Assembly (NCBI RefSeq): GCF_050908995.1
Contig: NC_135122.1
Span: 961,001 to 1,025,000 of the forward strand
DNA length: 64,000 nucleotides
Direction: 5' to 3'
Origin: Andrena cerasifolii
Taxonomy: Eukaryota > Arthropoda > Insecta > Hymenoptera > Andrenidae
The position numbers were made by a program, and so were the translations under genes. Each line of letters starts with the position of its first letter. The first letter of the stretch is position 1. The notes under the pieces are model-generated. The model worked only from the letters and a program-made list of their open reading frames with translations. It did no database searches and had not been told where the DNA came from. This document shows positions 9,730 to 21,208 of this stretch, one piece after another.

Positions 9730-10430
9730 CATATATTGTTACAGAAATTAAATGACTCTACCTCGAGACAGCGCTTCGCCTTGGCTATCGCTCGCTGTGT
9801 CGCTCGGGTGTCTTGCGGCACGCTTGCCGTCTCATGTTTCGGTCGCTCGCAGTGTCGCTGACCCACGGGTAGGTCGTGGTCGCTCGCTGTGCTTATCGGA
9901 TGTCGGTGGCCTAGAGCCCGTCGTACCGCACTGTCTCTAACGTACTTCTACGCGGTCCTACTTCGGTCTCGATTGACGCGCAAGGGCTCTCCCGGCTAGG
10001 CCGTTTCCTGTGTGTCGGACGGAGTTACTCTTCTTACGAATTACTATCGGCCGATCGCGCTTCGCGGAATCTGCGTGGGGACGTGGTCGCGGTATCTAGA
10101 CGGTCCTCTGGTCCGTCCCGACTTTCTAACTCGAGCACTCGAATAAGAATAATGTTTTTGCGGCTCTCGATCGCGGGCCGAACCTCGCTCGATCCCCACG
10201 AATGGGGTGAACTGCCCCGTCGGCAGTTGTCGGTTGTTTCACAAATTCCTCGATTATTTCCCAATAATCGGGGGCCCTGGCCGAGTGCGGTCGTTGTCCC
10301 TATCGCTGTTGCCACGGGCTCAGCACCACGCGATTGCTACACGCGAGGCGATTCCGCCGAATCGCCTTTGCGAACCAAAAGCGACGCGTGGACAGCGAGC
10401 ACGGAATGGACCTGAAGGGCCCATGTAACA
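9718..10430 (-). repeat. 3' LTR of the errantivirus-like element (outer end truncated)
   Basis: On the - strand it begins TGTTACATGGG at 10430 next to a purine tract. It aligns with 22932-23552 over 9718-10338 without a net indel. The last roughly 167 bases of the LTR, present in the right copy, are absent here, where viral gene sequence takes over. Confidence 0.82.
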
Positions 10431-10441
10431 CCTCCCCACTT
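10431..10441 (-). promoter_or_regulatory. Polypurine tract
   Basis: The - strand reads AAGTGGGGAGG directly before the LTR start TGTTAC, the expected plus-strand primer position. Confidence 0.65.
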
Positions 10442-10792
10442 AGACACGAAACGGCCTCGCGAGACTGTTTCGTCGTCAACCCGTGCGTAGCTGTCGTCGC
10501 GTACGCTTTTTCCGCGTCTTAATACTATAAATAACGCACTTAAAACTAGGGGACGCAAGGAGAAACTAATGAATGAGTCATAATTAACCCATAAAAAACC
10601 CATATATTGTTACAGAATAAGTGAAATAAAAGAAAAAGCAAAGTAATAGCGATGATAATTGGTGGTAGGTGGCCCTGATCGCACTGCTGCGAATATAAAT
10701 GAAAAAAAAACGAAACAATTACAATCCGATCGCGTCACTTTTAAGTGTTACAATTCTGTGGTTATTTACCCAATGCGACGGTTGTTGTATTC
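10442..10792. other. Non-coding spacer between 3' LTR and the spliced-gene exon
   Basis: No gene is recognised. The motif ATATTGTTACAGAA seen inside the LTR reappears in short form at about 10608, suggesting a small rearrangement. Confidence 0.4.
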
Positions 10793-11693
10793 TCACTCCG
10801 CGCCAGCGGGGATCACCCAGGGCACATCCCGGGGTTTTGGGGGTTCCAAAGGCCTAGGTGCCTTCAAAACGGGGAAGGCCGGGAGATATCGTGGTTCGGC
10901 GTCCACCATTGCCCGGATACAACCGGTGCAATTTCCGGGCGAAGACCATCTTAGGTGCCGCCTCCGGCACTGGGTGCATCTGGTCAGTGCGATGGCTCTG
11001 GTTTCTTCCGCCAACCAGTGTACCGCTAGCTTGCGGTAGTCGCAACTTACTAAACTACATGTAGGAGCTAGGAACTGGAAATGAAAGATAGTAAACAGGA
11101 ATACACAGATAGCCGATAAAATCAAATATATTAAGAAGAAAAAAAGGGGGAGAAGCCCATAATACAATTGTCCATAACACAATTATGATTAAAAAAAAAA
11201 GGGGGGGGGAAGGTTCTTCCGAAGAACCAAAATTACGGGGAGATTACGGCCAATTTTTGGGGCGCCAACACATCAAACTGGCCCCAATCCTCCTCGTCTA
11301 GCTGTAAAACAACCAACATAAGCGTTAAAAGTAAATACACAAAGAAATAACAACAAACAACAATGCGAATAGTACTAACCGACAAGGTAAAGGGCTCCAA
11401 CCCAAACAGTCGACGCAGGCCAATGGCGTCACCCGTCCGGGCCCAATCGGGGTAACCCTCCTCCTGAAAGTCATCCAGGTTCCTGCGCAAGCTATAGCGT
11501 TCCCTCCGCACGAACCACACCTCTCCAATATAGATATACCCCCTCAAACGACGTGCGGCAAAACTCTAACAACAATACCGGAAAACAGAAATAAGTACTC
11601 AAGAAAAAAAACAAAAAAAAACACAGAATATAGAAAGCGATAAACACAGAGAAGGATAAGGATACTTACGACCCTCGGCTCCGCGGAATACAT
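10793..11693 (-). CDS. Candidate spliced gene with CxxC..CxxC module (alternative 3' exons)
   Basis: Exons inferred on the - strand: A 11693-11670 (ATG, donor GTC/GTAAGTAT), B 11565-11380 (acceptor TTGTTAG, donor TCG/GTTAGT), C 11301-11233 (acceptor TTTTACAG, stop TAA) and D 11074-10793 (acceptor CATTTCCAG, stop). A and B join in phase 0, and both C and D continue B in phase 0. A-B-C would give 92 residues with an acidic end (LDEEDWGQFDVL). A-B-D would give 163 residues. Exon D holds CTQC, twelve residues, then CTGC, a zinc-ribbon-like spacing, followed by a Pro-rich tail. Introns of 104 and 78 bp are insect-like. A TATA box stands 70 bases before the ATG. I do not recognise the protein. It could be an accessory gene of the errantivirus-like element or a captured host gene. 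Confidence 0.5.
10914..11042 (-). repeat. 129-bp codon-conserved module, copy 1
   Basis: It aligns without gaps to 14202-14330 with six differences. In the exon D frame three are synonymous third positions, and the other three fall in one codon (GAA against AGT). It codes for the CxxC..CxxC segment. Confidence 0.9.
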
Positions 11694-11762
11694 CTTCACA
11701 GTCTCGCAACTTGCTAATGACACAATCAGAGAAAAAATACGCAAAAAACCGCGAAACACCCG

Positions 11763-11771
11763 ATATATATA
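11763..11771 (-). promoter_or_regulatory. TATA box for the candidate spliced gene
   Basis: TATATATAT on the - strand lies 70 bases upstream of the exon A ATG. A start site near 11740 would leave a leader of about 50 bases. It sits between this gene and the + strand env remnant, so the + direction is also possible. Confidence 0.45.
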
Positions 11772-11827
11772 GCGAGCGCGAATTAGCCAGGAAGTGGAAG
11801 GGATAGATCCGAATGCACTGTTTCAGG

Positions 11828-13648
11828 ATGATCGCGCTGACGCGGGGCCTAATCGCAGCGGCGCCAACTAGCCACCAGGCCCCTTACGCGATAACACCGA
11901 TCACACATAAAGCCGGAATCCACTTTACCCACTTAGGAAAACTATACATGATAACAGACTCCTGGAAGGTGGTGACCCATTTAAGAATGGACACACTCTT
12001 CGGACGAGGACAACAATTACTGCCGTACATAGACAACATCAAAATTGTATGTAAACAGAACAAACTAAACGCGGAAATCAGAAAATCATGTAACAATTAC
12101 TTAGACATAGTAGTTAGAAGGGCAGAGAAACTCGCGACACGTCTAAAACAAGTGTCGGGAATACCAAGCAGCATACATAACAAGCGCAGAGGGTTAATCA
12201 ACGGCCTAGGGTCCTTAGCAAAAACTCTATTCGGAACAATGGACGCCAACGACGCCGAACAGATTAACTACCATCTGGCGCAACTAGACGGCACACAAAC
12301 GAAATTACTAACAGCAATGAAAAAACAAATCCAATTTACAAATAACACATTACACCATTTACATAGAGTAGAAGAGATAATAGATAATAACGAAAGACTA
12401 CTAGACGAACAGACGAGACTATTGCGGGAACGAATAGAGTCAGCATTTGTTTATCAGGTTCAAAGAGCGGACCTGCTTGATCACTTCAATACACTACAAG
12501 CCTTACTAACCGACCTTACACAAGACGTCGACGATATATTACAATTTTATACGAGCCTAAGAACAGGAATTATAGGTACAAACGTATTGTCCAGTATACA
12601 AATAATCAATCTACTGCAAACCGCCGTGCAGCACCTACCAAATGGTCTCGCTTTCCCAATATCACCAAGCGTAGAAAATGTAAACATAATCGAAAAACTA
12701 TCAACTACTTCAGCGTACTTCGACAGAAACACACTCGTAGCCGTAATAACCGTTCCACTTATAAACGCACAAACCTTCACCGTCATCGAGGCAAACCCAG
12801 TCCCGATGCACATTCGCGATAATACATACGCATTATTAGTCGTAAACACACCCATAATTGTACTGGATTCATTCAATAATCAATATATACTCGAAAAAAA
12901 ACAGCGATTTAAAAGAATGTAAACAAATAGCTACACAATACTATTGCGAACAACCAATGATAGCTCATAGTATTAATACCGACCGCGAATGCGTAGTAAA
13001 CCTTTCCTGCAACCTTCAGACGAATTCCCACGAAATTGCGAAATCAATTATATCAACGCGAACTACACATTGTGGATAGGGACATCGCGACCAGACACAT
13101 GGATTTTTGCAGCACAACAGTCCGAAACTTTAACACTCGAATGCGGCGACCGACAACCGGAACGAACTACAATAGATAAATCAGGAATTCTAAAAGTAAA
13201 AGACACTTGTAAAGTTACAAGCTAAGACATAATACTACACCAACGGAAAACCACGTATGACCAAAACGTCGAATTGTTAACGGCACCCTTGTATGACATA
13301 ACAACATAAATAAACACCACAAAAGGAGTGAACATATCGGAACCCCTCACACGCACACAATTACACAAAATCCTGAAAAATCCATCAGAATTTGTAAATT
13401 TATATAAGCAGCTTAATCAAGAACAAAGTGTACTAACCGAAAATACGAATCAGGAACAAATAAGTAGTATTTCATGGAATATAGCGTACCCGACAACCGC
13501 AACCATTGTACAAACCATAATGTTCATAGGATTAACTTACTTATTGATACGAGATTATACACTACGGCGAAAAATACAAATACCCAAAGCAAACAAAAAT
13601 CCGAGGGCACGAACCCCAACCAACGCACGCGAAGTAAAAATAATTTAA
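11828..13648 (+). pseudogene. Second errantivirus-type env (fusion protein), frameshifted remnant
   Basis: On the + strand, a 360-codon ORF from ATG 11828 resembles env fusion proteins of insect errantiviruses. It has a basic site (NKRRG), then the hydrophobic segment INGLGSLAKTLFGTMD, then a long helical region. A splice-acceptor-like TTTCAG ends one base before the ATG, as expected for an env subgenomic mRNA. The frame breaks at an A8 run near 12893-12900. Later parts lie in other frames up to 13225, and a final segment at 13328-13648 has a membrane anchor (TIVQTIMFIGLTYLLI). Env would mediate membrane fusion; this copy is non-functional. It differs clearly from the env at 14706-16723. Confidence 0.75.
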
Positions 13649-13720
13649 CCGACCGATCAGGAATGCGACTACTCGGAAGTAGTAACAAACTAGGGCGCAA
13701 GGGAAATTTCCAAAAATTGT

Positions 13721-13732
13721 AAAAGGGGAGGA
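13721..13732 (+). promoter_or_regulatory. Polypurine tract of the second env element
   Basis: AAAAGGGGAGGA precedes the LTR start TGTTGTAACC on the + strand, which fixes the orientation of this remnant. Confidence 0.65.
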
Positions 13733-14140
13733 TGTTGTAACCGGCCAATGACCGACAGTTACAACCACCGCACATTCCGATAACACGCGCGGGCAGCGAC
13801 CCGCGAGCACCGTCAGCGTCTCCGCCGAAAACACCCAAGAGCGAGCCGAAGGCTGTGACCCCTCTGGTCCCCGCTTCGCCCCGATTTAGCTATAAGACTC
13901 TGTACAAACTGCGAGCAAGGGCTCTCTGACTAACGACAGATACACGATACAGTATGCGCTTCTCCTGTCACCCAGATCGGGACAGAATAAACTTGTTTAA
14001 CCTTACGGTGAGTTCCAACTCTTTAACCCGCAACGATCCCCTACCTTCGGTTTCTAACCGAATATCCTCGTCCCGGCATTATCACCCGAACCTATCGGAG
14101 CCCGTTGGACGACGACTGCGAAGGACGACCCGGTGCACCC
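13733..14140 (+). repeat. 3' LTR of the second env element (end approximate)
   Basis: It starts TGTTGTAACCGGCC right after the purine tract and has a polyadenylation signal AATAAA at 13986-13991. No second copy is present in the window, so the right limit is a guess just before the hairpin at 14141. Confidence 0.5.
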
Positions 14141-14539
14141 CGAGATTCTAGCCAGAATCTCGACCCCAGGCGCCTTGGCACAACACGTGTCTAGGAGGGC
14201 TCGGATGCAACCGGTGCAATTTCCGGGCGAAGACCATCTTAGATGCCGCCTCCGGCACTGGGTGCATCTGGTCAGTGCGATGGCCCTGGTTTCACTCGCC
14301 AACCAGTGTACCGCTAGCTTGCGGTAGTCGTTGAAGTTTTCCGGTGGACTTATCCACGCGCACACCCCGCACAATGTCTGGGTTTTCAACGCCCAGACGC
14401 GTCCGTCTTCTGCCGTGCAAGTCGGCTCCGGACGCACGCATAACCTCCGTCCGAAGGGTGCGTGGAGGCGGCGCGGGGGGACGGCCTCTGCCAGGGATGA
14501 GCGGACGTGCTTTATGTCGTTGAATGTGGGACACTCCAT
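14054..14539 (-). CDS. ORF with the CxxC..CxxC module, downstream of env (161 aa)
   Basis: A - strand ORF begins at ATG 14539, 167 bases after the env reading frame ends, in sense with the errantivirus-like element. It contains a first pair CGVC and then the conserved segment with CTQC, twelve residues, CTGC. Four paired cysteines suggest zinc binding. The last third reads into the opposite-strand LTR of the nested remnant, so the true C terminus is probably replaced. I do not recognise the family. An element-encoded accessory protein is my preferred reading; a captured host exon is the alternative. Confidence 0.45.
   Translation of the reverse strand: MECPTFNDIKHVRSSLAEAVPPRRLHAPFGRRLCVRPEPTCTAEDGRVWALKTQTLCGVCAWISPPENFNDYRKLAVHWLASETRAIALTRCTQCRRRHLRWSSPGNCTGCIRALLDTCCAKAPGVEILARISGCTGSSFAVVVQRAPIGSGDNAGTRIFG
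14202..14330 (-). repeat. 129-bp codon-conserved module, copy 2
   Basis: Partner of 10914-11042 at an exact offset of 3288. Similarity continues at the protein level just past both ends (IRAMVD against IRALLD) where the DNA no longer aligns, as expected for coding sequence. Confidence 0.9.
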
Positions 14540-14705
14540 TTTCTTGCACTTGTAAAAATTTTCTAACGACTGTATCTCGCTCGCTTGATTGATGTCTTAT
14601 ATGCTATTGTCCCTACTACCTAATTTTCGCAGCAGAGCGCATCGCGGGGGTCGGTACTAAGGATAACGGCGCGGGGGCTTTTGCTGTGATCAGCTAAATC
14701 ACGCC

Positions 14706-16723
14706 TTAGAATATTTCGAAGCATGACTCGGTACCCGTGAAACTTCTCGCTCTCTCTACATGAGTTTTTTCATTTGTCCTCGTGGGCGGTATAACGGGTA
14801 GGTCGGGAGGAAAGGATGTAATAGCAAGAGGACGGGGTCTTGAAATTATTTGCGGAGGGGGACGGGATGGTACCATCTCTATATCCACTTTTGTCTCGGT
14901 CCTTGAGGGTTTGCGATGTTGTGTGCGGCGTGCCTTCAAAAAACGGTATCCAATCCAGACAATAAGGAGAACGATGAAAATTCCTCCCAGTCCGGGCAGT
15001 CCATAGGTAACATAAGTTGTTAGGTTTTCGGTACGATGATGGGTGGCCAGCTCCCTTGCTTGTCTTTCGATGTCTTCCAGGGCGACTGCGTTTGCTATCG
15101 CAGGGTCCCCTGGGGCTCCTTTCCTTGATGGTCGGACAAGATTTTCACGTGGTGTTCCGTGAGCGTTGGCAGGATCCCTGAGATGTCTATGTCGATGGAT
15201 GGTTTGTAAACGGTTGTCAATGTCTCGGTGTCAACTCCGGATGCCCAGACCTGATCGGTGCCGATCTTAGCCTGACAATCTCTCTTCAGTTGTAATATTC
15301 CTGCCCCCTGGTGCATTTCATATCCGGCCGCGTGCTTGTTGCATTGGATCTGCAGGGCCTGGGTGTCTTTGATGGAATATAACCAGGTGTTGGGTGCGAC
15401 CATCTTCTTGAGGAAGGTTCGACTTCCGGGAAGGGCCTTGATGTTGCAACTAGACCACTTGATGTTCTGTGGTCTTAACAACGCATCCGTCTCGCAGCTC
15501 GGTGCGTTCGCCAAGTCCTGGAGCGGTATGCTGAGTTCGCACATGTACATCCGAGGGTGCTTCCTGTATGCTGTGCTGTAGTTCTCGTTGGGCATGAAGT
15601 ATTGGGTTTTGGTTTGGCTGATTGCCAAATATTGTGTTCTTGGTACTATGAATATAGGGGTAGAGACATTGGTTGAGATAGACTGGAACGAAGGGCACGG
15701 TTGTAGGTGATAAAGGTCGAAGGGAATTTGGTCTAGTAAGGGGATGTCGAGTGACAAGATGATTCGTCCCTGTATGTAGGCTACGTTTAATTTGGTCACC
15801 CCTTGTAATTGTTCGGAATTTAATTCTTCTGGAGTCAGCGGGAATTCGTATGGCGTGGTTTCGCGAATTCGTTCGCAAGTTTGCGCAAGCTGACTGGGGG
15901 ACAATACGGCCGGATGTAAGATACCGAGTTTCGCGAACGTGAGCGCGTCCGCAATTATGATGAGCGCGGTCACGTACTCGTCCACGTGTCTGGTCATCAA
16001 AAATGTCCATGTCGAAAAGGCTGATTGTAATTCTACTTTTGTTTCTCGTTCGTCTAATTGTAATGTACCCGCCGTTATTTCCTTAATTCTATCGCCCATG
16101 TTTTGCACGGAACCCGTTACAGCTTTTAGTGTGTTGTGTATATCCTGGAATTCGGATTTTACAATGTGTGTTTGGTTTCCTAACAGTTCGGCTAAGTGGT
16201 TTTGATCCTTGTACAGTTTATCTATTTCCTTATTGTAATATTGGGCGTCGTCGCTATCTAAAGTTCCGAAAAGAGCCTTACTCAGCGATCCGATGAATCC
16301 TAATGGTATCGATCGCCTGGTGCGGCGGAGCGGTGATTTTCCCAGAATGCTGAGTAGCAGTTCCTCGTAGCGTTTACTGTCGAGGAGTTTTCGTTGCAAG
16401 GCCGCGTTAAGGGCGTCGGCCGGGCAAGGCGTCCAATTATTTGTATTACATATTGCCTTCATCCGGTCTATCTGGGGTTGAAGCTGCGGTCTCGAAGCTA
16501 GTACTTCCGCGACTCCTATGCCAGTGACCAGCCTCCATTGGGTATGGAATACTCGGAGGGGTCTGATCCTTTCGTAGTACAAGCCCGGGTTGTGGGTCAA
16601 TTGCGATATCCTGTAGTCTCCGTCGATGATGTTACTATTAACGATCGTCCACAGGGACGCAAACAAAAACAGCCCACGTCCGTCCATTGTGGCCGTAGTA
16701 CGAAGGTTTTCCGAAAATGTCAA
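14706..16723 (-). pseudogene. Errantivirus-type env fusion protein with C-terminal frameshift
   Basis: The main ORF (16723-15095, 542 codons) has a signal-peptide-like start (GRGLFLFASLWTIV), a furin-like site RRTRRS near residue 135, then the fusion-peptide-like IPLGFIGSLSKALFGTL, as in baculovirus F-like errantivirus envelopes. The membrane anchor (GGIFIVLLIVWIGY) and cytoplasmic tail lie in another frame, ending at 14706. One small indel around 15115-15130 therefore cuts the anchor from the ectodomain. In its family the protein fuses viral and cell membranes. The break leaves this copy without an anchor. Confidence 0.82.
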
Positions 16724-16797
16724 ATTCGCGGGGGAATTCTATTGTTTTTACGTAGTTGACTACTGCAAATACGAAAAACAAGTGAGATAAAGAGGAT

Positions 16798-16813
16798 GGG
16801 GGGGGGGGGGGGG
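16798..16813. repeat. Sixteen-base G run
   Basis: An unbroken G16 on the + strand (C16 in the element sense) lies between integrase and env. Its exact length may be a sequencing uncertainty. Confidence 0.9.
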
Positions 16814-16920
16814 ATACATAAAGTTTTGGAATGTGGGACCGTGGTTATGGAAGTCGGTAATACGACTCCTTCCTCCGGTCCGTTGTAAGCTTAAACCACA
16901 CTATATGCGCTTCATTGGCG

Positions 16921-19900
16921 TCAAGGTGGTTTATCTTTAATATAAGCATGTTTCAATTTATCGAAATGTTTTATGATTTGTTGGCCCTTATCTGAGATTA
17001 GTACCGCGTTGTTTTGATCGGTAATTGCTTTTATTTTGAAGGGGCCGATGTAATGCGGATCAAATTTGTGGAGCCGGGGCTCCTTTAGTACGTAAACGAG
17101 GTCGTTTGCCGCAAAGGTGACCTGATTACTTTTTCGGTCATAAATATTTTTTGAACGCGATTTGCTGGTGTCCAAATTTGATCGCGTGGTCGTTCGGATT
17201 TCGTCTAAGCGCTCTACTAGATTTTGTACGTATCCCGGGTATGTTAGCAATTCCTCACGGGACATAGGCGTAAACGGATCTCGAGCTAATTGTCCGAAAA
17301 CCACTTCGTATGGGGTGAATTTCGTGGCCTCGTGTACCGAGGTGTTATACGAGTACATAGCAAACGGAAGTAGCAAGTCCCAATCCTCGCATCTTTCCAG
17401 GTAATGTTTCAGGTACTCAGTTAGGACTATGTGGCTTCTTTCGAGGGAACCGTTGGTCTGTGGTCGATATCCCGATGTGGTTACGTGTTTGATTTTAAAC
17501 GTTTCAGCTATTCCCTGTATTACGTTATTGATGAAACTTGTTCCGCGATCCGTGAGTATTGCGCGCGGTGCGCCGAAAATTGCGATAAAGTAACGCGATA
17601 AGGCGTCGGCCACAGTAACGGCTCGTATGTCCGGTAAAGGAACGGCCATACAGAATTTCGATAGTTGGCATTGCATTGTCAGTACGTGACGGTTTCCGCT
17701 TGGTGTAGGGGGAAGCGGTCCTACAGTGTCCAATGCTACCTTATCAAAGGGCCTAGCGGGCGTATCGGTGATTAACATCGGTTCTCGTGTTTTAATGCGT
17801 ACGAGCTTTTGTTCCTGGCAACTCTGGCAACTTCGTACGAAATCCTCTACATCTCGACGTAAGCGCGGCCAGTCAAATAGGCCGCGGATACGTCGGTACG
17901 TCTTTGTCACGCCCTTGTGCCCTCCTATAAGGCTTTCGTGATAGTGCCGGATGATTTCTTCCCGTTTATCTTCTGGTGGTAATTGGATTTCGCCGGTGCA
18001 GATTGTAATCATGATGGGTGTACGTTTGAAAATCACTTGGCAGTATTTCTGGAGCGCCGTGGCGTCAAAACGGTGTAAGGTTTCGCCATACGTCGCCATA
18101 CGGAGCGTGCGGACGCGTTCGGTCTCTATGGCGTCCCTGAGCGCTGCTAATGCTGATGTAAGCTCATCTTATCCCATTTCATGATAGAAGCTTCTTGCTC
18201 CGACAATGCTGAAAATTTTTCCTTCTTCGTTGTAGGTGATTATTACGCGGTTCCTGATTAATTCCTCGGATAATAATTTAGTATCGTCGAAAAGTCCGAT
18301 AGCTTTTAAAGTTTTACAAATGGGGCTAGTTAGTATTCTGTCGCAAGATATAAAATGAGCATAATTGTCCGGGGTTGACGCTAGCGTGGTTTTTACGATT
18401 TTTACTTCGCATTTCGTTGGCTGCGTTTCGTCTTCCGAAGCGTCCGGTGTGTTGTTCCCGAGTCTGGGCGACTCCCTCCAGGTTGTTGGAAGTTTTGGCG
18501 GGACGACGAATGGCCTGTAGCTTGTTTCCTGGAACTCCGTTAAATCGGGCATCTTAGTTGCATCAGGCCCCAGGCTTATGCCTGATTTCTGCCTGGGTGG
18601 CGATGGATCTCTCTGCTCCTCCCATGTCTCGTACTCAGGTCCAATCATGGTCGACTGCGGGATATCCAAGACTTCTGCGTGCAGAGGTATTCCCCATGAC
18701 ACCCGCTTCTTTGGGCCTGATCGTAGGTCCTCCGTCTTCTGAGGACTGACATTTTCGTGGTGATCCGTTGCTGCCCCTTCTACTTTGTAGCGATACTCAT
18801 CATCAAAGCTCTTTAAAATGGTGATTTCGTCTGGCGTGAGTGGGCCTATGCGCAAGCTATCGCTTAATATGGCAGAGTCCTCGTCTCTTTCTTCTGGATC
18901 GTTGTATCCCGTATCCAGGAACTCGGGCATTCCCGTCAGACCTTCTGTTGTATCCAGAACGGTGGAATTCGCCCGGCTCTCCGAGCTGGCTGCGTTGTCT
19001 CCCTCTGTCGGTTGCAGCTCCTGTTCGAGTTCGTGTCCTTCTAGCGTGGAATCCTCTAGGAGGTCGAACGACGGTGGTTCTTCATAATTCGGTCTGGGCA
19101 TGCCTTGACGACGCGTGCCTACACGGGTCCCTATGCCTTCCTGCTCTTTCTCCGGCGCAGTTTCTTTTGAGGTAGTCGGGAACGCGTGCGAAACCGGTTT
19201 CCGCGATAACGCGTCGGCGTTCGCGTTTACTCGGCCGGGTTTATAAATGATCTCGTATTGGTAGTCGGCGAGCGTGATTTTCCAACGGGGTAGTCGCGAC
19301 ACCGGGTCTTTTACCGAGGATAACCATTGAAGCGGCCGATGGTCGGTTACCAAGAGGAATTTTCGTCCATAAATGTACGTGCGAAATTGTTTTACAGCGT
19401 AAATTATCGCGAGGCACTCCTTTTCAGTTGTGGAGTAGTTTTCCTGGCACGGCGTGAGTACCTGTGAGGCGTACGCTATAGGCGGGTCTTCGCCTATCTT
19501 TCCCTGACTCAAAATCGCACCGACGGCTACGTCCGATGCGTCGGTTGTAATAATAAACGGTTCATCGTAATTCGGATAACGTAGAACCGGCTCCTTACAG
19601 AGTGCCTGGCGTAGATCTTCGAATCTCTCTTGGTGTTTCTCAGTCCAAAAGAACGGAATTTTGACGCTTGTTAAATTCGTGAGTGGTTTAGCACGTTTCG
19701 CACATTTCTTGGATGAAACGACGGTAGTAATTTACGAGACCCAAGAATTGCTTTACATTCTTCCTGCTTTTTGATACGGGGAATGCAGAGACGGCCCGGA
19801 TCTTCTCGGGATTGGGTCTGACTCCGTCGGCTGCTATTACGTGACCCAAGTACACGACCTTGTCCTTCAAGAACCTGGCCTTCTCCGTCTGCAGCGTCAA

Positions 19901-21208
19901 GTTATGCTCGCGTAAGCGTTCGAAGAATCTCTCAAGTCTGCGTAAGTGTTCCTCGAGCGTGCGCGAATGTATAACTATGTCGTCTAAATACACGAACAGC
20001 TCTTTACCGATAAGCCCTTGCAGCACGGTATTCATTAGGCGTTGAAAGGTGGCTGGTGCGTTCTTTAACCCGAACGGCATACGGAGATATTCAAAGTGTC
20101 CGTCGGGGGTGGTAAACGCGGTTTTCGCACGGTCTTCGGGAGCCATAGGAATTTGGTGGAAACCGTTCGCTAGGTCAAAAACTGAGAAAAATCGGGCTCC
20201 GCCTAAACAATCGAGAATGTCCGTAATTCGCGGTAAGGGGAAAGGGTTGTCGATCGTTTTGGCGTTCAAGGTTCTGAAATCCGCCACTATCCTCCAGCGT
20301 TTTTTCCCATCTGGGTCCGCCTTCTTCGGGACCACGTGTAATGGTGAGTTATGTGGCGATGACGAGGCTGCGATTATTCCCAGCTCTCCGAGGTTCCTTG
20401 TTTGATTGGCAATTTCTTCGTCCATAAGGGGGGAATGCGGGTATTGCCGCGTGAATACTGGCGTCGGGTCGGTTAACGGGATGGTGTGTTCCATTGTCGT
20501 CGTTCCTCCCAGTGGGTCCCCAGGTACAAAGAACCTGTCCGAATATCTTGTCACCAACTCCTCGATAAGCTGGCGCGGTTCCAGGTCTATCTCCCCCAGT
20601 TTCAGCGTTTGGACTATATGCTGTACTCGTTCTTCGGTAGGCTTGCGTTCAACGCGGTAATCGTCGAGATCTTGATCTTCGTTGATGTCGAAATCGTCTC
20701 CGAGGGGAGGGTATGGGCAAACCCGTTCGTCATCCCCGAGACCGTCGCGGTTTTCGGGGAAGCAGACGTTTACCTCACTTCCGTTTGTCTCTAGTTCCGG
20801 ATTTTCGGTTAAATGAGCCTGGAATTCCATGTGGCTTCTTTTACATTCCTCCAACGTATTTTCCAATTCCTTTGAATTGGAAAAGATAACGGGATGGATC
20901 GGACGATTCGCGGTCACCATTGTACTTTGGTGATAGGATACGATGGCTTCCTCCTGGAGCAGGTACGGGCTCCCGATGAGGCCCGCAATCCCCTCCGGTA
21001 AATAGGGCATGCTTATTACGTGAAATAACGCCCAGCTGCCATTAATTTTCAGGCGAGTCGTCCCCATGGTCATAACCTTCCCGTTCAGTCCACCGACTTC
21101 GATGGGGTCTCTACTTAAAACCGGGGCTTCCGAGCTCGCGTACCGCATTTCTAATAAGTTTAACGCGGAACCCGTGTCTACGATGAATTCTCCCTCACCG
21201 TTCTTCAA
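16921..21208 (-). pseudogene. Errantivirus-like pol: protease, RT, RNase H, integrase (two breaks)
   Basis: The first frame (21208-19688) holds protease FIVDTGSALNLL and reverse transcriptase with FVYLDDIVIHS. It stops early at 19688, where a one-base shift moves the RNase H region into the next frame. That frame (to 18169) contains RNase H motifs (TDASD, TDHRPLQW, NADALSR) and then an unusually long acidic linker of about 330 residues with a KKRVSW motif. An in-frame TAA at 18171-18169 separates it from the integrase (18099-16921) with its HHCC finger, LDTVGP, TDRGTSF and GSLERSH motifs. Pol makes and integrates the element cDNA; two breaks make this copy inactive. Gag and pol overlap in different frames, implying programmed frameshifting in the ancestor. 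Confidence 0.88.

Noticed and set aside
9752..10428. Several overlapping frames on both strands around 10 kb, repeated near 23 kb
   Set aside because: They recur because they are the two LTR copies. They are not genes.
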